A stretch of DNA of 33,225 nucleotides from Collinsella sp. (GTDB lineage: Bacteria; Actinomycetota; Coriobacteriia; Coriobacteriales; Coriobacteriaceae): positions 10,063-43,287 of the forward strand of contig DXZO01000067.1 of NCBI GenBank assembly GCA_019419625.1. Reading direction: 5' to 3'. Each line of letters begins with the position of its first letter. The stretch's first letter is position 1. A program made the translations under genes and the position numbers. Positions 14,897 to 22,025 of this stretch are shown piece after piece. The notes under the pieces are model-generated. The model was not told the origin of the DNA. It saw only the letters and a program-made list of their open reading frames with translations, and made no database searches.

Positions 14897-14964
14897 TGCG
14901 GCTTGGCGCGATAATTCCATCGTTTTGTGTTTCACTCCGTCCTTGTATTCGCTTGGAGCTTTTC

Positions 14965-16407
14965 GTGCTTAATAGATTCCGCATGCTTGTCGCCTGTGCT
15001 TTGACCTTCGCGCTTTGCTGGGTGCCGGGATTTGCGTTTGCTGGGGACGCTGAGGGCGGGGCCCAGGTTGCTGCGACCGCTCATGGGCTTTCCTATGGGA
15101 TCGAGGGTTTTGAGCGGTTGGCCAAGGGGACCGCTCGTGCCATGGAGGGCCAGCCTGAGGGCTACCGGTTTCCCGTTGACGAGGATGTGGACCTTGTAGT
15201 GGTGCCTGCTGCCGATCGCGTTGTGGTGTGGATATCGCCCAAGGCGGTCGAGAAGTTTGGATTGGATCCGCAGGACAACGAGTGCGTATCGGGTCTCAAG
15301 GCCCTCGTCTGCGAGCTCGACAGCGCAAGCTCCATGGGAGGTGCGCAGCTAGGGGACGTTGATCTTCCTTGGTATGTTACGGCGGAAACAACGTTTGATG
15401 CCGGCGGTTATACCTATGGCTTTGACGAGCGCGGTGCGGATGGGGACCGCTATGTGGTGATTGCATCGGCCTCGGGTGATGCCAAGGGCGGCGCGCGTTG
15501 GCTTGATAGCGCTCAAATGGTAGAGGCATCGTCTGTCGTGTTGCGGGATGAGCAGGGGCCCTTGACCTCTCTGGCCTCCTTTTTAGGCGGCATCGACTAC
15601 CGCCCGTTTTGGGTGTCTATCAAAACGAGCGGCCTTGCCCTGGTGATTGCCTTTGCACTGGGCCTGTTTGCCGCGTGGAAGACTATGGGTACCTCGAGTC
15701 GCATCAAGGGCCTGCTCGATTCGGTCTTTACGATTCCTATGGTGCTGCCGCCCACGGTCTGCGGCTTTCTGCTCCTCATGCTGTTTGGCCGCTCGACCGG
15801 GGTGGGCCAATGGCTCATCGCGCACGGCATCTCGATCGTCTTTACCTGGCCCGCGGCGGTCATTTCGGCCGTCGTTGTGTCGTTTCCGCTGGTCTACCGC
15901 ACGGCGCTCGGAGCCTTTGAGAGCCTTGACACGCAGATGCTCGATGCCGCGCGAACCCTGGGATGGTCCGAGCGTCGCATCTTTACCAAGCTTATGATGC
16001 CGCTTGGCTGGCCCTCAATCGCGGCGGGCACGGTGCTCGCCTTCGCTCGCGCGATGGGCGAGTTTGGCTGCACGCTGTTCTTTGCGGGCAACTACGCCGG
16101 CATTACGCAGACCATTCCCATTGCGATTTACTTTGAGTGGATGGGCGGCAATACGTCGGTGGCTCTCTTTTGGGTCGTGGTCGTAATAGCGTTCAGCTTC
16201 CTGGTCATCCTATTCATCAACATGTACACGGCGCATTCTCAAAAGTATCGCGAGGGCGGTCTCTCCCGTGCGGAGCGCAAGCAGGCCAAAGAGCTCGCCG
16301 GACAGGGCGATTCGCTTGACCCGGTGGGCGGCGATGCCTTGCGTATCGATCGCGAGGCGCTGGCCGAGCTTATGCGCGATGGCGCGGTCGCAAAGGGAGG
16401 TCGATAA
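14965..16407 (+). CDS. modB: Molybdate ABC transporter permease ModB with an extra N-terminal extracytoplasmic domain
   Basis: The membrane permease of the molybdate importer. Residues from about 212 to 440 are an ordinary ModB permease with membrane helices and the EAA loop DAARTLGWSERRIFTKLMMPLGWPS, followed by ARAMGEFGCTLFFAGN. Unusually, the protein is 480 residues, about twice a standard ModB. An N-terminal signal-like helix (about 7-27) is followed by about 180 residues that look extracytoplasmic. A hydrophilic tail of about 45 residues follows the last helix. The start GTG 14965 has GGAG 6 nt upstream. modC begins 3 bp after the stop. The extra domain has no family I recognise; it might help receive substrate from ModA or sense the outside. 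Confidence 0.92.
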   Translation: MLNRFRMLVACALTFALCWVPGFAFAGDAEGGAQVAATAHGLSYGIEGFERLAKGTARAMEGQPEGYRFPVDEDVDLVVVPAADRVVVWISPKAVEKFGLDPQDNECVSGLKALVCELDSASSMGGAQLGDVDLPWYVTAETTFDAGGYTYGFDERGADGDRYVVIASASGDAKGGARWLDSAQMVEASSVVLRDEQGPLTSLASFLGGIDYRPFWVSIKTSGLALVIAFALGLFAAWKTMGTSSRIKGLLDSVFTIPMVLPPTVCGFLLLMLFGRSTGVGQWLIAHGISIVFTWPAAVISAVVVSFPLVYRTALGAFESLDTQMLDAARTLGWSERRIFTKLMMPLGWPSIAAGTVLAFARAMGEFGCTLFFAGNYAGITQTIPIAIYFEWMGGNTSVALFWVVVVIAFSFLVILFINMYTAHSQKYREGGLSRAERKQAKELAGQGDSLDPVGGDALRIDREALAELMRDGAVAKGGR

Positions 16408-16410
16408 GCC

Positions 16411-17481
16411 ATGTCGCTCGTTCTGGATATCAAAAAGCGCTATCCGGGCTTTACCCTCGACATTCAGCTCGATGCCGGCGAGGAGCGTGTGGCGCTGCTG
16501 GGCGCCTCGGGTTGCGGCAAGAGCTGCACGTTGCGCTGCATTGCCGGCGTGGAGACACCCGACGAGGGCAAGATCGTCGTCAACGGCGTGACCTTTTTTG
16601 ACTCGGCGGCGGGTATCAACCTGTCGCCCCAGGAGCGAAAATGCGCCCTGCTGTTCCAAAACTATCAGCTGTTTCCCAACATGACGGTGGCCGATAACGT
16701 ATGCGCCGGTGTTAAGGATGCGGGTGACGCCGCCGCGCGCAAAAAGCTCGCCGAGCGTTATCTGGGCATTTTCGGTCTGGCCGATTTTGTCGACCGCTAC
16801 CCCGTGCGTCTCTCGGGCGGTCAGCAGCAACGCGTGGCGCTTGCGCGCATGGTGGCGGCGCATCCGGGCATCTTTATGTTCGATGAGCCCATGAGCGCGC
16901 TCGACGCGTATCTCAAGAGCGCGCTCGAACAGAACATGCTTGACCTGTTCGATGTATGCAGCCGCACCGTGCTCTATGTGAGCCACGACATCGACGAAGC
17001 GTGCCGCCTGTGCGAGCGCATTTGCGTGATGCACGACGGGCATATGGAGGAGATCGGCTCCGTCGAGGACGTGGTCCGCCGGCCGCAAACCTTGGCTGCG
17101 CTGCGCCTGACGGGCTGCAAGAATACGAGCCGCGCGCGCAAGATCGGGCTTCAGGAAGTTGAGGCCCTGGACTGGGGCATGACCTTCAACGTGGGCCGTG
17201 AGGTTCCCGATAACGTGGCGTACCTGGGTATTCGTGCGAGCTACTTCCATGTGGACAACCGTGCCGAGCGGGGTCGCAACAGCTATGATTTGCACGTGGC
17301 CCGTGTGAGCGATTCGCGCTTTGAGCGCCTGGTGCTGCTGGATGTGCCGCGTGCCGATGCGCCGACGCGCCTGCAGTGGAAGGTCAACAAAGTGGGCATG
17401 CCTGTCGACGAGCTGCCGCAAGCAGGCGAGACGCTGCACATGCATTTTGATGCCAGCAGGATCCATTTGGTTTGTCGATAG
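16411..17481 (+). CDS. modC: Molybdate ABC transporter ATP-binding protein ModC
   Basis: The ATPase that drives ModB, on the inner face of the membrane, 356 residues. Walker A GASGCGKS (about 31-38), Q-loop LLFQNYQLFPNM, signature LSGGQQQRVALAR, Walker B IFMFDEP and H-loop SHD are all intact. A C-terminal domain of about 115 residues includes LGIRASYFHV, an arrangement like the regulatory MOP/TOBE domains of molybdate ATPases, though the fit is weak by eye. The start ATG 16411 is 10 nt after GGAGG at the end of modB. A terminator follows, so modABC is a closed operon. Confidence 0.94.
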   Translation: MSLVLDIKKRYPGFTLDIQLDAGEERVALLGASGCGKSCTLRCIAGVETPDEGKIVVNGVTFFDSAAGINLSPQERKCALLFQNYQLFPNMTVADNVCAGVKDAGDAAARKKLAERYLGIFGLADFVDRYPVRLSGGQQQRVALARMVAAHPGIFMFDEPMSALDAYLKSALEQNMLDLFDVCSRTVLYVSHDIDEACRLCERICVMHDGHMEEIGSVEDVVRRPQTLAALRLTGCKNTSRARKIGLQEVEALDWGMTFNVGREVPDNVAYLGIRASYFHVDNRAERGRNSYDLHVARVSDSRFERLVLLDVPRADAPTRLQWKVNKVGMPVDELPQAGETLHMHFDASRIHLVCR

Positions 17482-17492
17482 CGCCGGGTAAT

Positions 17493-17529
17493 GCCGTCGG
17501 GGAATATAAGCCTCGGCGGCTTTGTTTTT
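17493..17529 (+). terminator. Terminator of modABC
   Basis: A 10-bp stem (17493-17502 with 17511-17520, two wobbles) and an 8-nt loop, followed by TTTGTTTTT. Confidence 0.82.
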
Positions 17530-17616
17530 GCCGTTCGCCGAATGAGGAATGACAAACTCTTATCAACCAAGATAATTATTTATTAAACGACGGCACACGA
17601 CGCTGTCGTACGAATG

Positions 17617-17665
17617 TCAACGGTGTTCGCATGGTCGATGACCGTTGATATAGTTGATCTCAACT
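17617..17665 (+). promoter_or_regulatory. Selenium-block promoter with GTTGA/TCAAC operator sites
   Basis: TTCGCA (17626-17631), a 17-bp spacer and TATAGT (17649-17654) preceded by TGA form a convincing extended -10 promoter. TCAACGGT (17617-17624) and ACCGTTGA (17641-17648) are a perfect inverted repeat flanking the -35. AGTTGA and TCAACT (17652-17665) form a second palindrome over the expected start near 17661. The four half-sites point to a repressor or similar regulator. Confidence 0.6.
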
Positions 17666-17684
17666 TGTAAAGGAGGGTGCGCAC

Positions 17685-17753
17685 ATGCCGCAGACGACAT
17701 ATATTCGCCGCGTTGCCGCGCGCGCCCTGTATATGGCTCGGAGTCGCATATGA
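17685..17753 (+). CDS. Possible 22-residue leader peptide
   Basis: ATG 17685 has an excellent ribosome-binding site, AAAGGAGGG, 7 nt upstream, and lies about 25 nt after the predicted transcription start. The short frame reads MPQTTYIRRVAAR... and ends at TGA 17751-17753, with five arginines. That stop overlaps an ATG at 17750 opening a second frame to 17920, which overlaps the next gene's start. Translation is inferred from position and ribosome-binding site only. Confidence 0.35.
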   Translation: MPQTTYIRRVAARALYMARSRI

Positions 17754-17912
17754 GCAGGTATGTTCACGGCTCCGGGAGAGACGACGCACAACTAAATAAT
17801 CGACCGCAAAGCAGGTTCCCTAAAATTCCGGGTTTGAGCACGGTCGGGCAATCGCCGTCCGTCGTGCATCGATACCGCTGTTATCCGTTTTTGGTTCGAG
17901 AGGGGAACCGTC
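17754..17912 (+). other. Leader region before the double-cubane gene, with a hairpin presenting the ribosome-binding site
   Basis: About 160 nt between the leader ORF and the first large gene. GGTTC (17893-17897) can pair with GAACC (17905-17909), leaving the Shine-Dalgarno GAGAGGG in the loop. No known riboswitch class was recognised. The 56-codon frame 17750-17920 crosses it. Confidence 0.35.
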
Positions 17913-19079
17913 ATGGCTGAAGCAATCGAAGAGGTCAAGTTGCCCAGCACGTTTGAGGAGTTCAACGAGCAGCGCAAGGCCGCGTTTATTCGCGTCAAGG
18001 ATTACAAGCAGGCCGGTAATCGCCTGATCGGGTATCTGTGCAGCTATACGCCGCTCGAGATTATCGATGCCGCGGGCGCCTCGAGCGTGGCTCTGTGTGG
18101 TACGTCCGACGAGGTGATTCCCGAGGCCGAGAAGGTGCTGCCGGCAAACCTGTGCCCGCTTATCAAGTCTACGTATGGTTTTGCCTATTCGCAAAAGTGT
18201 CCGTTTACGTACTTTAGCGACATGATCATCGGTGAGACCACCTGCGACGGCAAGAAGAAGATGTACGAGCTACTCAACGAGCTCAAGCGCACGCACATTC
18301 TGCATCTTCCGCAGGGTCGCGATCGCGCTTACGAGCGTGAAGGCTGGTACGAGGAGTGTCGCCTGCTCAAGGAGGAGCTCGAGGGTTTCTACGGCATTAC
18401 GATTACCGACGATGACCTGCGCGCTGCCGTCCGTCGTCGCAACCGCTTGCGTGCGGCCCAGCTCGAGATGTTCGCCCTGCAGGCCAACCAGCCGGCGGCT
18501 ATGAGCGGCGTCGACCTGATGAGCACCATGTTCGCCGGTACGTTCAGCTTTGATATCGAGGCCTATACGCAGCAGCTGGAGCAAAAGGTCGCCAAGCTGC
18601 GCGAGGCCTACGAGGCCGGCGAGCGCCCGGTTGAAGCGGATACCAAGCGCATCCTGATCACCGGTTGCCCGGTGGGCGGCGTGATCAACAAGATCGGCCG
18701 CACCATCGAGTCCAACGGCGGCGTGGTCGTGTGCATGGACGATTGCTCAGGCGAGCGCACGGCGGCCATGATGATTGATCCGGAGGCTCCCGACATCCTG
18801 CGCGCCATCGCCGACCGCTACCTGGACATCAACTGCTCGGTCATGACGCCCAACGAGGGCCGTATGGAAAACACGCTGGCCATGTGCGAGAAGTATCACG
18901 TCGATGGCGTGGTCGAAAACGTGCTCCAGGCCTGCCACACCTTTAATGTGGAGAGTGCGCGCATGCAGGAGGCTGTCGAGGGTGCGGGTATTCCGTATAT
19001 GAAGATCGAGACCGACTACAGCAACGGCGACATGGGCCAAATCGAGACGCGCATCGCTGCCTTCATCGAAACCCTGTAG
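17913..19079 (+). CDS. Double-cubane-cluster / 2-hydroxyacyl-CoA dehydratase D-component family protein
   Basis: A 388-residue cytosolic protein of the family that includes the beta subunits of 2-hydroxyacyl-CoA dehydratases and the double-cubane-cluster proteins (YjiM type). Conserved cysteines occur in the expected blocks: YLCSYTPLEII (Cys43), NLCPLIKS (Cys81), TTCDGKKK (Cys111), then TGCPVGG (Cys252), DDCSG (Cys278), INCSVMTPN (Cys308) and QACHTF (Cys341). A lone subunit next to an ATPase activator, with no second subunit or CoA genes, fits the double-cubane class rather than a true dehydratase. Such proteins carry out low-potential reductions after ATP-driven electron injection. It heads the selenium block, so a role in reducing a selenium or sulfur compound is possible but inferred. 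The start ATG 17913 follows GAGAGGGG. Confidence 0.85.
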   Translation: MAEAIEEVKLPSTFEEFNEQRKAAFIRVKDYKQAGNRLIGYLCSYTPLEIIDAAGASSVALCGTSDEVIPEAEKVLPANLCPLIKSTYGFAYSQKCPFTYFSDMIIGETTCDGKKKMYELLNELKRTHILHLPQGRDRAYEREGWYEECRLLKEELEGFYGITITDDDLRAAVRRRNRLRAAQLEMFALQANQPAAMSGVDLMSTMFAGTFSFDIEAYTQQLEQKVAKLREAYEAGERPVEADTKRILITGCPVGGVINKIGRTIESNGGVVVCMDDCSGERTAAMMIDPEAPDILRAIADRYLDINCSVMTPNEGRMENTLAMCEKYHVDGVVENVLQACHTFNVESARMQEAVEGAGIPYMKIETDYSNGDMGQIETRIAAFIETL

Positions 19080-19087
19080 GTGACGGT

Positions 19088-19118
19088 ATGTGACAAAGGG
19101 ACTGTCCCTTTGTCACAT
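19088..19118. repeat. Dispersed 31-nt palindrome, copy 2
   Basis: ATGTGACAAAGGGAC (19088-19102) and its exact reverse complement (19104-19118) flank a single T. It matches 8924-8954 at 30 of 31 positions. Here no T tract follows. It sits between the double-cubane gene and its activator, where the hairpin could cut read-through or protect the upstream mRNA end. Confidence 0.9.
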
Positions 19119-19183
19119 GTGAGGGAGGATGCCAAGGCGCCTGAACGCGCCGCTACCTTTGATGTTTTGATGAGGAGAGAGCC

Positions 19184-19948
19184 ATGATAGGGATCGGGAT
19201 CGATATTGGGTCTACGGCGGCTAAGGCTGCTGTGGTCGACGGGGAGGGTTCGGTGGCGTGGACGTGCGTGCAGCCAACCGGGTATTCGTCGGTCGATGCG
19301 GCGGAGCGTCTGCGCTGTGAGCTTGCCGCTGCCGGCTACGACGTGGCGGCCGACGATGTTCGCGTGGTCGCGACCGGCTACGGCCGCGTGGCCGTACCCT
19401 ACGCGCACAAGGTTGTGACCGAGATAACCTGCCACGGTGTCGGTGCCGTGCGCCTGTTTGGCGATCACGGTACCGTGATCGACGTGGGCGGTCAGGACAC
19501 CAAGGTCATTCAGATCAAGGGCGGCCGCGTGTCCAAGTTCGCCATGAACGACAAGTGCGCCGCCGGCACGGGGCGCTTCTTGGAGATCATGGCCGATCGC
19601 CTGGGCATCTCGCAACAGCAGATGGCAGACCTTGCCCGCACGGGCGAGCCGACCAAGATCAGCAGTATGTGCACGGTGTTTGCCGAAAGTGAGGTTATCG
19701 GCCTCATCGGTCGTGGCGAGCCGCGCGAGAACATTGCGCGCGGCGTGATCGAAAGCGTCGTGTCGCGCGTGGCGACTATGGCCGGGCAGGCGGCGGGTGC
19801 TCCGTACTACCTGACGGGAGGCCTGTGCGAGAACGCCTACGTTGTGGAGCGGTTGGCCGCGCTGCTGGGGTCGTCGGTGACTACGTCGCCCCAGGCCCGC
19901 TTTGCAGGTGCCATCGGTGCGGCGATTCGCGCGCAGGCGCTCAATTAA
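19184..19948 (+). CDS. ATPase activator of the BadF/BadG/HgdC family (CoA-enzyme activase type)
   Basis: A 254-residue ASKHA-fold ATPase that injects electrons at low potential into a partner Fe-S protein. GIDIGSTAAKAAVV (5-18) and DVGGQDTKVI (100-109) are the phosphate-binding loops. MNDKCAAGTGRF (121-132) and SSMCTVFAESE (160-170) hold Cys125 and Cys163, which bridge a [4Fe-4S] cluster between two subunits in known activators. TGGLCENAYVVERL follows near the C-terminus. The length is normal for HgdC/YjiL proteins. The double-cubane gene lies 104 bp upstream and is the obvious partner. ATG 19184 follows GAGGAGAGAGCC. A name tied to CoA substrates would mislead, since no acyl-CoA gene is nearby. 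Confidence 0.9.
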   Translation: MIGIGIDIGSTAAKAAVVDGEGSVAWTCVQPTGYSSVDAAERLRCELAAAGYDVAADDVRVVATGYGRVAVPYAHKVVTEITCHGVGAVRLFGDHGTVIDVGGQDTKVIQIKGGRVSKFAMNDKCAAGTGRFLEIMADRLGISQQQMADLARTGEPTKISSMCTVFAESEVIGLIGRGEPRENIARGVIESVVSRVATMAGQAAGAPYYLTGGLCENAYVVERLAALLGSSVTTSPQARFAGAIGAAIRAQALN

Positions 19949-20018
19949 TGCATCCGCCCCAGGCTCGCATTCATGCGTATACTGGGAGGAAATGATTGAC
20001 CGGCGAGAGGAGGTATCG

Positions 20019-21068
20019 ATGGCTGACGATCAGATTAAGCTCACGTCTATGACTGCCGCGAGCGGTTGAGCCGCTAAGTTGGCTCCTGGAGCCCTCGCCC
20101 AGGTCTTGGGCGACTTACCCAATGTGCATAACGACAACCTGCTCGTGGGGTTCGATATCTCCGACGATGCGAGCGTCTTCCGCGTCGGCGATAACCTGGG
20201 CCTCGTGCAGTCCATCGACTTCTTCCCGCCGATGGTCGACGACCCGTTCCTGTTTGGCCAGATCGCGGCGGCAAACTCGCTGTCGGACATATACGCCATG
20301 GGTGGACGACCGAGTCATGCTATGAACCTGCTGTGCATTCCCAATTGCCTGGGCGTTGAGGTTGCCGGGCAGATTTTGGCGGGTGGCGCCGACAAGTGCG
20401 TCGAGGCTGGCTGCACCATCGCGGGCGGCCACACCATCAACGACGACGAGCCCAAGTACGGCCTGTCCGTGAGCGGTTTTGTGCCACTCGACCGCATGCT
20501 CGCCAACAGCGGTGCGCGCGTGGGCGATGTCCTACTGCTGACCAAGGCGATCGGCTCGGGCATTATCACCACGGCCATTAAGGGCGAGCTCATCGAGCAG
20601 GACGAGGCCAGCCGGATGTTTGATTCTATGCGCACCCTCAACGAGGCCCCGATCCGTTTGGCCGAGGGGCTCGAACTTCACGGCTGCACCGACATTACGG
20701 GCTTTGGCCTGATTGGGCATGCGTGCGAGATGGCCGAGGGCTCGGGCGTGCAGATTGAGCTTGCGTCGGGGGCGGTGCCGCTCTTTGACCAGGTGCTCGA
20801 CATGGCGCGTCTGGGCATTATCCCCGCTGGCTCCTACCGCAACCAGGACTTCTTTGGCCCGCGCGTGGCTGCCGACGAGGACCTGGAGCCGGGCATGTTG
20901 GATGCGCTGTACGATCCGCAGACCTCGGGTGGTTTGCTCATCGCGGCGCCTGCTGCCGATGTGGATGAGCTCGCGCACCGTCTGCATGCCGAGGATCGCA
21001 TCGCTGCCGTTATCGGTCGCGTGTGCGAGGCGGTGCCGGGCGGTCCTGCCGTTCGTGTTGTTCATTAA
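20019..21068 (+). CDS. selD: Selenide, water dikinase SelD, itself a selenoprotein (Sec17 at in-frame TGA)
   Basis: SelD makes selenophosphate from selenide and ATP, the selenium donor for selenocysteine and selenouridine. Reading through TGA 20067-20069 gives 349 residues beginning MADDQIKLTSMTAASG, then Sec17, then AAKLAPGALA. Sec17 aligns with catalytic Cys17 and Lys20 with the essential lysine of E. coli SelD; the second E. coli cysteine (Cys19) is Ala here. Downstream blocks fit the family: HNDNLLVGFDIS, DNLGLVQSIDFFPP, AAANSLSDIYAMGG, GHTINDDEPKYG, DITGFGLIGHACEM and DPQTSGGLLIAAP. The start ATG 20019 follows GAGAGGAGG with 5-nt spacing. A TTG at 20079 would yield a protein lacking the catalytic residue. 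A SECIS-like hairpin follows the TGA. selD lies 70 bp after the activator and before yedF. Confidence 0.95.
20067..20117 (+). promoter_or_regulatory. Bacterial SECIS-like element and Sec codon of selD
   Basis: TGA at 20067-20069 is followed by a hairpin: CGCCCA (20096-20101) pairs with TGGGCG (20107-20112) around loop GGTCT (20102-20106). TAAGT (20075-20079) pairs with ACTTA (20113-20117) as a lower stem. The GGTCT loop is the one I recall from the E. coli fdhF element. The loop begins 32 nt after the TGA, within the usual range for bacterial SECIS elements. Confidence 0.8.
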
Positions 21069-21084
21069 GGAAAACCGTTTATGC

Positions 21085-21108
21085 GACCGTCCGTTGTTCT
21101 GGGCGGTC
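21085..21108 (+). other. Intercistronic hairpin between selD and yedF
   Basis: GACCGTCC (21085-21092) pairs with GGGCGGTC (21101-21108) with one wobble, followed by CCTTTTG. The short T run suggests partial attenuation or mRNA protection rather than full termination. The yedF start codon is 20 nt further on. Confidence 0.5.
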
Positions 21109-21127
21109 CCTTTTGAAAGGAAAAACT

Positions 21128-21754
21128 ATGTCTACCAAGATTGAAGTCAATGCCATGGGCGATGCCTGCCCGCTGCCCGTCGTCAAGACGCTCAAAGCTC
21201 TGAAGCAGCTCGATGGCGAGGGCGCCGTCGTGACCTCGGTCGACAACGAGACCGCCGTCAAGAACATCTCCAAGATGGCGCAGGAGAAGGGCTGCACGGC
21301 CTCGGTCGAGAAGGTTTCTGACGCCGAGTGGCACGTGACCGTGGCGACCTCTGGCGCCGTTGCCATGGCCGATCCCGAGCAGGATGGCGCTGCCTTCTGT
21401 GATGCCAGCGCCGGCAAGGGTAGGCTCGTCATTTCCGTCTACACCGACTGCATGGGCCGTGGCGACGACGAGCTGGGCCACAAGCTCATGAAGGCGTTTA
21501 TCTTTGCCGTGACGCAGCAGGAGGAGCTGCCCGCGACCATGCTGTTCTACAACGGCGGTGCCAAGCTCACCGTCGAGGGCTCGCCGGTGCTCGACGACCT
21601 CAAGGGGCTGGCCGAGCAGGGCGTCGAGATCCTTACCTGCGGCACCTGCCTGGACCACTTTGGCATTAAGGACCAGCTTGCGGTGGGCGAGGTCACGAAC
21701 ATGTACGTGATCGTGGAGAAGATGGAGCAGGCCGTGCGCGTCGTGCGCCCGTAG
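21128..21754 (+). CDS. yedF: Sulfurtransferase-like selenium metabolism protein YedF
   Basis: A 208-residue cytosolic protein with two domains. Residues 1 to about 75 are TusA-like, with the persulfide/selenide-carrying CPLP motif (Cys14 in GDACPLPVVK). Residues about 96-205 are DsrE-like, with VISVYTDCMGRGDDELG and GVEILTCGTCLDHFG. This fusion is the arrangement of the YedF family linked to SelD-containing genomes. A plausible role is carrying selenium from the desulfurase-type enzyme to SelD; direct proof is lacking. The start ATG 21128 follows AAAGGA. The gene is 59 bp after selD and 19 bp before the DUF3343 gene, so it lies in the same operon. Confidence 0.9.
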   Translation: MSTKIEVNAMGDACPLPVVKTLKALKQLDGEGAVVTSVDNETAVKNISKMAQEKGCTASVEKVSDAEWHVTVATSGAVAMADPEQDGAAFCDASAGKGRLVISVYTDCMGRGDDELGHKLMKAFIFAVTQQEELPATMLFYNGGAKLTVEGSPVLDDLKGLAEQGVEILTCGTCLDHFGIKDQLAVGEVTNMYVIVEKMEQAVRVVRP

Positions 21755-21773
21755 CGTATTGGTTGGAGTTGTC

Positions 21774-22025
21774 ATGAGGGAGAAGCGCCCGGCGCTTGTC
21801 ATCACGTTTCCCACTACGGCGGCTGCCATGGGCTGCGAGTCTTTGTGTATTGAGCGTGGCCTTCCCGGGCGAACGATTCCCGTGCCCGGGGAGGTCGCTG
21901 CCGGCTGCGGCCTGGCGTGGAAGGCGCTGCCTTCGGATGAGGACCTGCTGCGCGGCGAGCTTGCCGAGGCGGGCGTCCCCACCGAGGGCTTTACCGTGAT
22001 CGACATGTGGGAGGTCGTGCGATGA
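21774..22025 (+). CDS. DUF3343 protein, putative selenium/sulfur carrier
   Basis: An 83-residue protein of the DUF3343 family, which recurs in selenium gene clusters and has been proposed as a selenium or sulfur carrier; its biochemistry is not established. Cys21 and Cys25 lie in AMGCESLC, and Cys45 in the family hallmark AAGCGLAWK. The length is typical. The start ATG 21774 follows TTGGAG at about 5 nt. Its TGA overlaps the ATG of the next gene (ATGA), so the two are translationally coupled, supporting a working pair of carrier and selenium-releasing enzyme. Confidence 0.88.
   Translation: MREKRPALVITFPTTAAAMGCESLCIERGLPGRTIPVPGEVAAGCGLAWKALPSDEDLLRGELAEAGVPTEGFTVIDMWEVVR

Noticed and set aside
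17750..17920. 56-codon frame coupled to the leader ORF
   Set aside because: No family features. It overlaps the next start by 8 nt and could be chance; kept only as a note in the leader entry.
20079..21068. selD starting at TTG 20079, or selD as a pseudogene because of the TGA
   Set aside because: The frame upstream of the TGA has a strong ribosome-binding site and the conserved N-terminal SelD sequence. The TGA is at the catalytic position and has a SECIS-like hairpin.
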